The notes: generated by a model not told the origin, from the sequence alone. Positions 25,094 through 33,059 are shown, counted from the stretch's first letter. The stretch is DNA of 37,885 nt from an uncultured Collinsella sp. (GCA_900547805.1 URIE01000004.1:1-37885); one strand, 5' to 3'. Program-made: numbers and translations.

Positions 25094-26167
25094 ATGATCC
25101 AGACCCCCCACACCATCGACCGCCGCACGTTTATCGCCCTCGCAGGCGGGGCCCTCGTCTCTTGCGCCGGTGCACTTACCGGCTGCTCGGGCACGCAGGG
25201 CGACTCGGGCTCTGTAACCGCGTCCAAAGCGGGCTCCGCGGGCTCCGACAGCTCGCCCAAGGTGCAGAGCACGACGCTCTTTGTCTTCGACACTGTCGTG
25301 AATATCAGCGCCCAATGCAGCAAAAAGGTCATGGACGAGGTCGCCGACCGCTGCACCTACTTTGAGAACAAGTTCTCACGCACCGTGGAGGGCTCGGATA
25401 TCTGGAACATCAACAATGCAGGCGGCAAGCCCGTGGAAGTCGCGCACGAGACCGCCGAGGTCATCGAGGCAGCCATCCGCTACGCCGAGGAGTCCGACGG
25501 GCTCTTTGACATCACCATCGGCGCCGTCTCGAGCCTCTGGGATTTTGACAACGAGGTCAAGCCCGCAGATGAGGACATCCAGGCGGCACTGCCCCATGTC
25601 GACTATCGCACCATCACGGTCGACGGTACCACCGTCACCCTCTCTGACCCCGAGGCCAAGCTCGACTTGGGTGGTATCGCCAAGGGCTACATCACCGACG
25701 ACCTCGTGGCGCTCTTTAAGAAGAGCGGCGTCAGAGATGCTTCCATCAGCCTGGGCGGCAACGTCTACGTGATGGGCAAGAGCTTTGACGGCGACGCCTG
25801 GAACGTGGGCGTGCAAGACCCCAACGGCGCGCAGGACGACGTGCTCGCCACCGTCAAGACGCGCAACCGCTCCCTTGTGACGAGCGGCCTCTATGAGCGC
25901 GGCTTTGAGCAGGACGGCACGTTCTACTACCACATCCTCGACCCCAAAACGGGCTACCCCGCCGCCACCGACCTCAAGAGCGCCTCAATCATGACCAAGA
26001 AATCCGTGCTTGGGGACGCCTACTCTACCATCCTGTTTTTGCTCGGCCACGACCGCGCCATGGAGCTCATCGAAAGCGATGAGCGCTTTGAGGGCGGCGT
26101 TTTAGTCGATATGGACGATCGCGCCACCAAGAGCGACGGCTCGACGTTCAAGATCTTGCAGGACTAG
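25094..26167 (+). CDS. apbE: FAD:protein FMN transferase (ApbE), lipoprotein
   Basis: 357 residues. Twin-arginine RRTF at residues 10-13 and lipobox LTGC with Cys31 mark an exported lipoprotein. Catalytic core: FDTVVNIS, LDLGGIAKGYITDDL, ISLGGNVYV, HILDPKTGYP with His280, and GDAYST with Asp311, all typical of ApbE. It transfers FMN from FAD to Thr in D-x-x-[ST]GAT motifs, and at least three such motifs are encoded in the two genes at 22008-23967. Its location outside the membrane matches its targets. It sits 5 bp upstream of the NusG-II gene. The ribosome binding site is weak. Confidence 0.95.
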   Translation: MIQTPHTIDRRTFIALAGGALVSCAGALTGCSGTQGDSGSVTASKAGSAGSDSSPKVQSTTLFVFDTVVNISAQCSKKVMDEVADRCTYFENKFSRTVEGSDIWNINNAGGKPVEVAHETAEVIEAAIRYAEESDGLFDITIGAVSSLWDFDNEVKPADEDIQAALPHVDYRTITVDGTTVTLSDPEAKLDLGGIAKGYITDDLVALFKKSGVRDASISLGGNVYVMGKSFDGDAWNVGVQDPNGAQDDVLATVKTRNRSLVTSGLYERGFEQDGTFYYHILDPKTGYPAATDLKSASIMTKKSVLGDAYSTILFLLGHDRAMELIESDERFEGGVLVDMDDRATKSDGSTFKILQD

Positions 26168-26172
26168 GAGCC

Positions 26173-26589
26173 ATGATGGTCAAGCGCAAAGGTGCGCGCG
26201 ATGGGCGCGACAACAAAAGACTCAACCTCATCCTGGTTTTGGCGATAGCGGCCGCCGCATGCGTCGGCTTGGTCGCCACGCGTCTGATGGGAGCAAACAC
26301 GAACGCCGATACGGCCACGGTCGTTATCCGCGATGGAGAGAAAAACGTCTACGAGCTTCCTCTGAACCAGAACACGACCAAGACCGTTACGACCGACTTG
26401 GGAACCAACCTCATCGAAATCAAAGACGGACGCGTGCACGTCGAGGAGGCAGACTGTCCCAACCAGGATTGCGTGCACCAGGGCTGGGTTGACGCTGCCG
26501 GGGAGCAAATTGTCTGCCTTCCGCACAAGCTTACCGTCGATATCGTCGACGAGAGCGCCAAGGCCACCTACGACGTAGTGGGGCGCTAA
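26173..26589 (+). CDS. NusG domain II-containing membrane protein
   Basis: 138 residues, ATG 26173 with GGAG just upstream. One N-terminal membrane helix (about 18-38), then a NusG-domain-II-like beta-barrel: VVIRDGEKNVYELPL, IEIKDGRVHVEEADCPNQDC, and GEQIVCLPHKLTVDI. This small domain family commonly sits next to ApbE and Gx-type transporter genes in Firmicutes and Coriobacteria. Its job is not established. The paired Cys (CPNQDC and VCLP) could form disulfides outside the cell. The next gene starts 3 bp after the stop. Confidence 0.85.
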   Translation: MMVKRKGARDGRDNKRLNLILVLAIAAAACVGLVATRLMGANTNADTATVVIRDGEKNVYELPLNQNTTKTVTTDLGTNLIEIKDGRVHVEEADCPNQDCVHQGWVDAAGEQIVCLPHKLTVDIVDESAKATYDVVGR

Positions 26590-26592
26590 TCC

Positions 26593-27750
26593 GTGGAGAC
26601 GGTCGATATCGAGCACGCTCGCCGCCTGGCGCGCGTTTCGCTGTTGTGCGCCTGCGCATTGGTGCTGTCCTATCTGGAGACCATGATTCCGCTGCCCGTC
26701 GCGGTGCCCGGCATTAAACTGGGCCTTGCCAACGTGGCCGTAGTCGTCGCGCTCTATACGCTCGATGTTAAAAGCGCCGCCGCCGTTGCGCTCGTCAAGG
26801 TCTTTGCATCGGGCTTTTTGTTTGGCTCGCCCATGATGCTCGCCTATAGCCTGGGCGGCACGGCCCTCGCCTTTATCGGCATGGTCGCCCTTGCTGCCGT
26901 GCCGGGTGTTGGCTTGGTGCCCGTGAGCATGCTTGCCGCCGTGCTGCACAATGTAGGCCAGCTGGGCGTTGCCGCCATGGCGCTGCAGACCCCGGCAATC
27001 TTTATCAATCTGGGTGTTCTGGGCGTTGCCGCCTGCGTCACCGGTGGCATTACGGGCGCGGTGGCAGAAGGCGCGCTCGCCGGTATTGAGCAAACCGATG
27101 ACACACGCCCCTCCGTCGATTGCGCTGCACTTGCCGCCAATATCGTGGCAGGAGAGCGCATCGCCTTTGTCGGCACCAACGGCAGTGGCAAAAGCACCTG
27201 TGCTCTCGAGCTTGCGGGGCTGCTCAAAGATGCAAACGGGCCCGCTATGCGCGTGCAGGGCACCGTAGGCCTTGCTTTTCAGGATCCCGATAACCAGATC
27301 GTCGCTCCAGTCGTGCGAGACGACATCGCCTTTGGACTCGAAAACCGCGGTGTCCCCCGCGACGAAATGCGTTCAGAAGTCTTGCAGGCACTCAACGAGC
27401 TTGGCATTGTCGAGCTTGAGCAACGCGATGTCGCCACGCTCTCGGGCGGCCAAAAACAACGCGTGGCGGCGTCGGGATTGGTTGCGCTCACCCCTTCGCT
27501 CATGATTTTTGACGAGACGACCTCCATGCTCGACGAGACCGCCCGCGAGGCCGTCAATGATCTCATCGCTCATCTTTGCCAGCGCGATGTTGCCGTGATC
27601 CAGATCACGCAGTTGCTCGACGAGGTCGCGCGCGCCGACCGCGTCGCCGTCTTCGAGGCGGGCGCCATCGCATACCTGGGTACCGTGCAAGATCTTGCCG
27701 ACCAGCGCGATCTGCTCATTCGATGCGGCCTGGAGGAACTGTGTCGTTAA
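26593..27750 (+). CDS. Gx-type ECF substrate component fused to an EcfA-like ATPase
   Basis: 385 residues from GTG 26593. Residues 1-165 are a multi-helix membrane domain of the Gx/heptaprenyl-diphosphate-synthase-component-I family, an ECF-type S component (LETMIPLPVAVPGIKLGLAN). Residues 170-385 are an ABC ATPase: Walker A GTNGSGKST, Q-loop QDPDNQI, signature LSGGQKQR, Walker B LMIFDETTSMLD. The H-loop reads ITQ, so the catalytic His is Gln340, which suggests a weakened ATP site. S component and ATPase are normally separate genes. The next gene encodes a second ATPase fused to EcfT, so the pair forms a full transporter. Substrate is unknown; flavin, or an isoprenoid or other precursor for the redox locus, is plausible. 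Confidence 0.85.
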   Translation: METVDIEHARRLARVSLLCACALVLSYLETMIPLPVAVPGIKLGLANVAVVVALYTLDVKSAAAVALVKVFASGFLFGSPMMLAYSLGGTALAFIGMVALAAVPGVGLVPVSMLAAVLHNVGQLGVAAMALQTPAIFINLGVLGVAACVTGGITGAVAEGALAGIEQTDDTRPSVDCAALAANIVAGERIAFVGTNGSGKSTCALELAGLLKDANGPAMRVQGTVGLAFQDPDNQIVAPVVRDDIAFGLENRGVPRDEMRSEVLQALNELGIVELEQRDVATLSGGQKQRVAASGLVALTPSLMIFDETTSMLDETAREAVNDLIAHLCQRDVAVIQITQLLDEVARADRVAVFEAGAIAYLGTVQDLADQRDLLIRCGLEELCR

Positions 27751-29279
27751 CCTGCTCAAACATAACCGTCCGCCATCCCGAAGCAGACACCTGTACCCTA
27801 TCTCATGTTTCGCTGGAAATTAGGCCCGGCAGCGTGATCGGTATCGTGGGCGCCTCTGGCTCCGGCAAGTCGACGCTGCTGCGCGTCCTTGCCGGAGCGC
27901 TTGCCGTGCAGGCGGGGTCTGTCGTGGCGGACGGCACCGCGCTTGGCACACACCCCACGACGGATGAACTTCGCACGCACCGCAAAACCGTGGCACTGGT
28001 GCAGCAACGCCCCGAACAGCAGTTTTTTGCCGCCACGGTCTTTGACGAGGTGGCATTTGGCCCTCGCAATCTTGGACTGGACGAAGCCGAGGTCAAGCGG
28101 CGCGTTGGCACATCGCTCGCCAGCGTCGGGCTTGATCTCGCCGCTATCGGCGATACAAGTCCCTTCGCCCATTCCGGCGGAGAGCAGCGCCGTATCGCCG
28201 TTGCCGATATGCTCGCGCTCGAGACACCGTATTTGCTGCTCGACGAGCCAACCGCAGGACTCGACCCCCATGCCCACCAGATGCTACTTGAGTGTTTGAC
28301 CCAACTCGCACGCCACGGCCGCGGCATTGTTATCGCCACGCACGATCCGCGTGTGCTGAGCATCTGCGACAAGGCCTTTCGACTGCAGGACGGCTTGTTG
28401 CTGCCGCAACGTTCAGGGGGCGTCCAAACGGCAGCCGTTGGCGCGGCGGCCACGCATCCCGCGGAAACCGGACATACCCCGTTGGCGTCCAAGGCGGTCT
28501 CGTTTGGCATCTTTCGTCCGGGGTCAAGCCTCGTTCACCTGCTGCACCCCGCCACCAAGCTTGTATTTTGTTTGCTCTTTATGATTGCCGGCTTTATCGC
28601 CCAGCAGCCCGGCGCCCTTGCCGCCGTCGCGCTCACCGCCCTTGCCTCACTCGTCGCAAGCGACAGCTCGGTGCGCCAGGCGCTTCGTGCCCTCAAGCCA
28701 TTTCGCTGGCTTATGGGGTTTGTCCTGGTCTTCAACGCACTCTTTACCGCATCGGGTGCTTTGCTGCTACAGGTGGGTCCTTTGCAGATCACCTCGGGGG
28801 GCCTGCTCTTTGGCGTGCTCTGCGTGCTACGCTTTGCCCTCATTATGCTGGGGACATCGACACTCATGGCGACCACCTCCCCCACCGCACTCGCCGATGG
28901 CGCCGCAGCACTCCTGAGACCCCTCGCCCGCCTGGGCCTGCGCACCGACGATGCCACCATCGCCATCCAGCTCACGCTTCGTTTTGTCCCCGTGCTTATT
29001 GAGGAATTCAATCGCATCAAGGCGGCTCAGGAAGCACGGCTGGCGCGTTTTGACAGCCCCTCGCCCCTGCAGCGTGCACGTGCTTTTATCCCCGTCATCA
29101 CGCCCTTGTTTAGCAGCGCGCTGCGGCGCTCTGACACGCTCGCACTCGCCATGGTCAACCGCGAATACGGAGCGCACCCGGCTGTCAGCAGAACCTGCCT
29201 GCGCAGCTATCGCTTTGACCGAGCGGACCTTGCTGTTTTGGCGCTCGGATGCTGCATCGTTTCGATTGCGCTGCTCTAG
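27741..29279 (+). CDS. EcfA-like ATPase fused to EcfT transmembrane component
   Basis: 512 residues from GTG 27741, which has GGAGG 5 nt upstream; ATG 27723 is an alternative. It overlaps the previous stop by 10 bp. The ATPase half (1-225) has Walker A GASGSGKST, Q-loop QQRPEQQ, a signature altered to HSGGEQR, Walker B LLLDEPTAGLD and an intact H-loop ATHD. After a linker, residues about 235-512 are an EcfT membrane domain with LTLRFVPVLIEEFNRIKAAQ. The two Ala-Arg-Gly coupling motifs are altered: AQEARLAR and AMVNREYG. It complements the preceding Gx-ATPase protein: one supplies the intact H-loop, the other the intact signature. Confidence 0.86.
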   Translation: MSLTCSNITVRHPEADTCTLSHVSLEIRPGSVIGIVGASGSGKSTLLRVLAGALAVQAGSVVADGTALGTHPTTDELRTHRKTVALVQQRPEQQFFAATVFDEVAFGPRNLGLDEAEVKRRVGTSLASVGLDLAAIGDTSPFAHSGGEQRRIAVADMLALETPYLLLDEPTAGLDPHAHQMLLECLTQLARHGRGIVIATHDPRVLSICDKAFRLQDGLLLPQRSGGVQTAAVGAAATHPAETGHTPLASKAVSFGIFRPGSSLVHLLHPATKLVFCLLFMIAGFIAQQPGALAAVALTALASLVASDSSVRQALRALKPFRWLMGFVLVFNALFTASGALLLQVGPLQITSGGLLFGVLCVLRFALIMLGTSTLMATTSPTALADGAAALLRPLARLGLRTDDATIAIQLTLRFVPVLIEEFNRIKAAQEARLARFDSPSPLQRARAFIPVITPLFSSALRRSDTLALAMVNREYGAHPAVSRTCLRSYRFDRADLAVLALGCCIVSIALL

Positions 29280-29284
29280 GGCTC

Positions 29285-29331
29285 GGTATGCCATGCCACT
29301 CGCCGGAATGCGGCGTGTGGCATGGCATGCC
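29285..29331 (+). terminator. Long hairpin ending the flavin/ECF operon
   Basis: A 15-bp stem (29285-29299 with 29317-29331, one G-U pair) extended inward by CGCCG/CGGCG, 5 bp after the stop codon. The tail is GTTTGCG, a short T-tract. Probably the 3' boundary of the operon. Confidence 0.65.
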
Positions 29332-29373
29332 GTTTGCGATAATGTCTATAGCATCGCTTTGAGAGGAGTCCTC

Positions 29374-30459
29374 ATGAAGCCACGTAACATTGCCATCGCC
29401 TGCGGTGTCGCAGGAGTCGCCGTCGGCCTTGCCGCTGCCACCGGTATCGTTTATCACAAGCAAATCAAGTCCGCCGCGTCGCTCAAACGCTTGACTGGCT
29501 ACGCAGACGGCTATGACCTGTACGCAATCGACATCGCCTACGACTACAACCTTGACCGCATCATCGCAGCCGATGTGCGCGACGACCAGGCCTACATTGA
29601 TGCCGTAGTGGCTCAGGTGCTCCCCGGCGTACCAGCACATGTCCAAGCGCCGCAGTTTGCCTGCAGTGCCTTTGTCGCCGTAGATGCCGAAGGCCGCGTG
29701 CGCACCGGTCGCAATTACGACTTTAAGGACGACACCTCGGCGCTGCTGGTGCGCAATCACCCGCGCGACGGCTATGCCTCCATCGGCTTTGCGGCCCTCA
29801 ATAACCTGGGCGCCAACACTCCGCTTGACTCCGTCGCCGGACGCGCCGCCGCACTCATGGGCCCGTTTGCCCAGCTCGACGGTGTTAACGAATGCGGCGT
29901 GTCCATTGCCGTACTCACCCTGGATTCCAAGCCCTGTGACCAGGACACGCAACGCCCCGTCATCAATACCTCGCTCGCCATCCGTCTGGTGCTCGACCGC
30001 GCGGCTACCACGCAGGAGGCCGTAGACCTGCTTTCCGCCTACGACATGCACGCCATGGCAGGACGCGATTACCACTTCTTTATCAACGACGCCGCCGGTG
30101 ACGCGCGCGTAGTAGAGTGGGATCCGCGCGATCCGGACCGCGCTTTCAAAGCGACTCCTGTACGCCAGGTTACGAACTTCTACGCCTGCTATGGCGACGA
30201 GGTGCTGCCCAACCAAAAGAATGACGAGCTGGGCCATGGTAAAGAGCGCGCCGTCGCAATCGCCGATGTCCTTGACGCCCATGTCGGTGCCCAGGACGAG
30301 GCAGTCGCTTGGAAGGCCCTTCGCGCTGCGGCGCAAGAGCCCAATCCGGAAGACATCACCAGCAATACGCAATGGTCGGTCGTCTTTGACAATACCGAGC
30401 CCGCTGCCGCCGTCACGCTGCGCCGCCACTGGGGCAACGTCGATGCCTTCGCACTGTAA
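29374..30459 (+). CDS. Membrane-anchored Ntn-type linear amide C-N hydrolase (choloylglycine hydrolase/AAT-like)
   Basis: 361 residues from ATG 29374 (AGAGGAG upstream). An N-terminal helix (about 7-27) would anchor it in the membrane. The Ntn core begins at Cys97 in FACSAFVAVDAEGRVRTGRNYDF, where CS and GRNYDF are the nucleophile and oxyanion motifs. NNLG, NECGVSIAVL, HFFINDAAGDARVVEWDP and the final NTQWSVVFDN motifs follow the family order. Bile-salt hydrolases have Cys at position 2; here about 96 residues precede it, so autocleavage or a C45-type propeptide is needed. Substrate could be N-acyl amino acids, bile-salt-like amides or penicillin-type amides. It follows the flavin operon but has its own hairpin-bounded leader. 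Confidence 0.85.
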   Translation: MKPRNIAIACGVAGVAVGLAAATGIVYHKQIKSAASLKRLTGYADGYDLYAIDIAYDYNLDRIIAADVRDDQAYIDAVVAQVLPGVPAHVQAPQFACSAFVAVDAEGRVRTGRNYDFKDDTSALLVRNHPRDGYASIGFAALNNLGANTPLDSVAGRAAALMGPFAQLDGVNECGVSIAVLTLDSKPCDQDTQRPVINTSLAIRLVLDRAATTQEAVDLLSAYDMHAMAGRDYHFFINDAAGDARVVEWDPRDPDRAFKATPVRQVTNFYACYGDEVLPNQKNDELGHGKERAVAIADVLDAHVGAQDEAVAWKALRAAAQEPNPEDITSNTQWSVVFDNTEPAAAVTLRRHWGNVDAFAL

Positions 30460-30527
30460 GGAGCCAGGCCCGTCGACCTTACGTTCCCTGACGTTGCTTA
30501 CATTTCTATACGCTTGAGCTAACACGT

Positions 30528-30560
30528 TTTACCCCCGCATCAACAGTGTGCGGGGGTAAA
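30528..30560. terminator. Hairpin between the amide hydrolase and phosphofructokinase genes
   Basis: Perfect 12-bp stem TTTACCCCCGCA (30528-30539) / TGCGGGGGTAAA (30549-30560), 9-nt loop. No T-tract on the plus strand, but the A/T-rich stem base could act weakly in both directions. TATAAC at 30574-30579 may be the -10 for the next gene. Confidence 0.6.
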
Positions 30561-30598
30561 CTAATGCGCATGTTATAACTTGCCCGGAAGGATTCATC

Positions 30599-31678
30599 AT
30601 GCTCAGGATCGGTCTTCTTACCAGTGGCGGCGACTGCCAGGCGCTCAACGCCACCATGCGCGGCATTGTCAAAACGCTTATGACCAATAGCGAAGAGCCT
30701 ATCGAGATCTATGGTTTTGAGGACGGCTACCAGGGCCTTATCTACAGCAGGTTCCGTGTCATGACGCCCGCCGATTTTAGCGGCATCCTCACCCGCGGCG
30801 GCACCATCCTGGGCACGAGCCGCACGCCGTTCAAGCGCCTGGACATTCCCGAGGCCGACGGCGTCGAGAAGGTGCCCGCAATGGTCCACACCTATCATAA
30901 GCTGCAGCTCGACTGCCTGTTTATGCTGGGCGGCAACGGTTCCACCAAGACCGCCAACCGCCTGCGCGAAGAGGGCCTCAACGTTATCGCCCTGCCCAAA
31001 ACTATCGATAACGACACCTGGGGCACCGAGTTGACGTTTGGCTTTACGAGCGCCATCGACGTCGCCACCAAGTGCATCGACGACATCCACACCACCGCCT
31101 CGAGTCACGGCCGCGTGTTTGTCATCGAGATCATGGGCCACAAGGTTGGCTGGATTCCGCTGTACGCCGGCGTCGCGGGCGGCGCGGACGTCATTCTGAT
31201 CCCCGAGATCCCCTACGACATGGATAACGTCATCAAGACCATCGAGCATCGTATGGAGACCGGCAGCCGCTTTACCATCGTGGCCGTCGCCGAAGGCGCT
31301 ATCTCCAAGGAGGACGCGGCGCTGTCCAAGAAGGAGTACAAGAAAAAGCTCGCCGAGCGCACGAGTCCGTCGATTGTCTACGACATCGCCAAGGAGATCG
31401 AAGCCAAGACTGGTCGCGAGACCCGCGTCGCCATCCCCGGTCACACGCAGCGCGGCGGTCAGCCCGACGCCCAGGACCGCATCTTTGCGACCCAGTGCGG
31501 CGTCGAGGCCGCGCTGGGCTGCCTACGCGGCGAGTTTGGCTACATGATTGCCCTGCGTGACGGCAAGATGTGCCACATGCCGCTCGAGGAGGTCGCCGGC
31601 AAGCTCAAGTATGTCGATCCCCAGAGCGACCTGGTACGCGAGGCCAAGGCGTTGGGCATCAGCTTCGGCGACGAATAG
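30599..31678 (+). CDS. pfkA: 6-phosphofructokinase
   Basis: 359 residues, GGAAGGA upstream of ATG 30599. PfkA-family motifs: LLTSGGDCQALNA (phosphoryl-donor glycine loop), LGGNGSTKTA, LPKTIDND with Asp137 as the catalytic base, EIMGHKVGW and IPGHTQRGG. In ATP enzymes such as E. coli PfkA the loop is GGDGS and the next motif PGTIDND; in PPi enzymes they are GGDD and PKTIDND. Here the loop is GGNGS (Asn116, Gly117) and the second motif has Lys134, a mixture of both types. It phosphorylates fructose-6-phosphate in glycolysis; the phosphoryl donor is uncertain. Monocistronic by context. Confidence 0.92.
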   Translation: MLRIGLLTSGGDCQALNATMRGIVKTLMTNSEEPIEIYGFEDGYQGLIYSRFRVMTPADFSGILTRGGTILGTSRTPFKRLDIPEADGVEKVPAMVHTYHKLQLDCLFMLGGNGSTKTANRLREEGLNVIALPKTIDNDTWGTELTFGFTSAIDVATKCIDDIHTTASSHGRVFVIEIMGHKVGWIPLYAGVAGGADVILIPEIPYDMDNVIKTIEHRMETGSRFTIVAVAEGAISKEDAALSKKEYKKKLAERTSPSIVYDIAKEIEAKTGRETRVAIPGHTQRGGQPDAQDRIFATQCGVEAALGCLRGEFGYMIALRDGKMCHMPLEEVAGKLKYVDPQSDLVREAKALGISFGDE

Positions 31679-31706
31679 CCTCGACCGAAACTGCTCTCAT
31701 CGGAGA

Positions 31707-31817
31707 CCCCAGGGCTTACCTCCCAAATCGTCCTCGGACATGTCAGGGCCCCGCTGCGCGCTTCGCGCGGCGGGGTCCTTCCGTCCTGCGGAAAGATTTG
31801 GGAGGTAAGCCCTGGGG
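31707..31817. repeat. Long palindrome C: 23-bp perfect inverted repeat with structured core
   Basis: Arms 31707-31729 and 31795-31817 are exact complements. Inside, GGAC/GTCC and CCCCGC-x-GCGCG / CGCGC-x-GCGGGG pair again, so nearly all 111 nt can fold. A further short hairpin, GGCCTCC / GGAGGCC, follows at about 31816-31840. It begins 28 bp after the pfkA stop. The remaining gap (31841-31931) shows no gene. Confidence 0.75.
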
Positions 31818-31931
31818 CCTCCTGCGGTAACTGGGGAGGCCGGGGCTATTCGTCTTCTTGCTGCGGGTGCGTGGGCTGAGATTTTGGGATGTTGCAGGCT
31901 CTTAGCTGAGAGTAGCACTGACATTTGTCCT

Positions 31932-32021
31932 GAAATGGCTGGTCGTTAGGGGTTGCTACCGGTAGTTGCGGTAGGGTTGGGGCAGATTCTAACTAGAAAT
32001 GGTGGTCGCTACCGGTTGTTC
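31932..32021 (+). promoter_or_regulatory. Two diverged direct repeats upstream of the membrane-bound HTH gene
   Basis: GAAATGG-x-TGGTCG (31932-31945) followed by GCTACCGGTAGTTG (31955-31968), then GAAATGGTGGTCG (31996-32008) directly joined to GCTACCGGTTGTTC (32008-32021). CTACCGGTAG is a perfect 10-bp palindrome in the first copy and one base off in the second. The palindromes are 53 bp apart, close to five helical turns. Candidate operators for the regulator encoded at 32072. Confidence 0.5.
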
Positions 32022-32071
32022 TCGGCATACTCGGCTCATTCGATTACGGTCACCACATGAAAGGAACTGCC

Positions 32072-33010
32072 ATGGATCTTGCGATGGCGCAGCGGCTCGT
32101 TGACCGCCGCAAGGCTGCCGGGCTTTCTCAGGAGGCGCTTGCTGCCCAGCTGGGCGTAAGCCGCCAGGCTGTTAGTAAATGGGAGCGCAGCGAATCCTCG
32201 CCCGATACCGATAACCTTATTGCGCTCGCCGCGCTGTATGGCGTGTCGCTGGATGAGCTGTTGTATGGGGAGGCAGTGGATAGCACTGACGACTCGCAGG
32301 CTGATGATGAGGCACAGGACAGCGACGCCGGCGCCAAAGCTTCAGATAGGGCTGAGGAGGCTGAGGCTTCTACTGAGCACGCCGATTGCGGCGACAAACC
32401 ACTTGTCGATATTTCCCTCGCGCGCGGTATCCACGTCATTGATCCCAATAAAGGCGAGGAAGTCCATGTTGGTTGGAGCGGCATCCATGTGACCAACGAG
32501 CGCAAGGGCGAAGAGGTGCATGTGGGGCCGGGCGGCGTGCATATCGATACGCTTGAGGACGATGGACATAGCGTGTATACCAATGACGACGGCACCGTCA
32601 CCATCGACGGCGAGACGTTTCCCAGCTGGAAGGAAGTACACGACAAGCTCGACCATCATGGCAAGCATTTCCACACCAAGGTCGGACGTACATGGAACAA
32701 ATTCCCCTTCCCCGCGCTTGTCGCCCTCGCCTATCTGGTGCTCGGCATCGTCTACGGCACATGGGCTACGGGGCTCTTCCTCGTCTTTTTGATTCCCGTC
32801 TATTACGCGCTTGGCGACTTTATCGACCAACGCCATTTGTCAAAGCTCATTGAATGCGTCTATCCAACAGCCGCCATTGCATGGTTCCTCTACATGTGGC
32901 TCTGTTTGGGACAGCCCCATCCTGCATGGATCATCCTCATCACAATTCCCATCGTAAAGGCGCTCATGCGCTGGTGTCGCAAACAATGGAAGTGCCGCAA
33001 ACAGGCCTAA
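32072..33010 (+). CDS. Membrane-bound Xre-family transcriptional regulator with internal repeats
   Basis: 312 residues from ATG 32072, chosen because AAAGGA lies 6 nt upstream; ATG 32057 has none. Residues 1-62 are an Xre HTH (GLSQEALAAQLGVSRQAVSKWER). Residues about 70-110 are an acidic Asp/Glu/Ala linker. Residues about 115-195 hold three tandem units: GIHVIDPNKGEEVHVGWS, GIHVTNERKGEEVHVGPG and a diverged GVHIDTLEDDGHSVYT. The C-terminus has three or four hydrophobic helices (about 215-235, 238-255, 268-285 and 290-305). The layout suggests a DNA-binding protein tethered to the membrane by its C-terminus. No similar named protein is recalled. Diverged palindromic repeats lie in its upstream region. 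Confidence 0.85.
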   Translation: MDLAMAQRLVDRRKAAGLSQEALAAQLGVSRQAVSKWERSESSPDTDNLIALAALYGVSLDELLYGEAVDSTDDSQADDEAQDSDAGAKASDRAEEAEASTEHADCGDKPLVDISLARGIHVIDPNKGEEVHVGWSGIHVTNERKGEEVHVGPGGVHIDTLEDDGHSVYTNDDGTVTIDGETFPSWKEVHDKLDHHGKHFHTKVGRTWNKFPFPALVALAYLVLGIVYGTWATGLFLVFLIPVYYALGDFIDQRHLSKLIECVYPTAAIAWFLYMWLCLGQPHPAWIILITIPIVKALMRWCRKQWKCRKQA

Positions 33011-33059
33011 ACCGCCCCAACCAGCCAGCGCCACTCATCCGACACCGCCCGCCCCTTCC

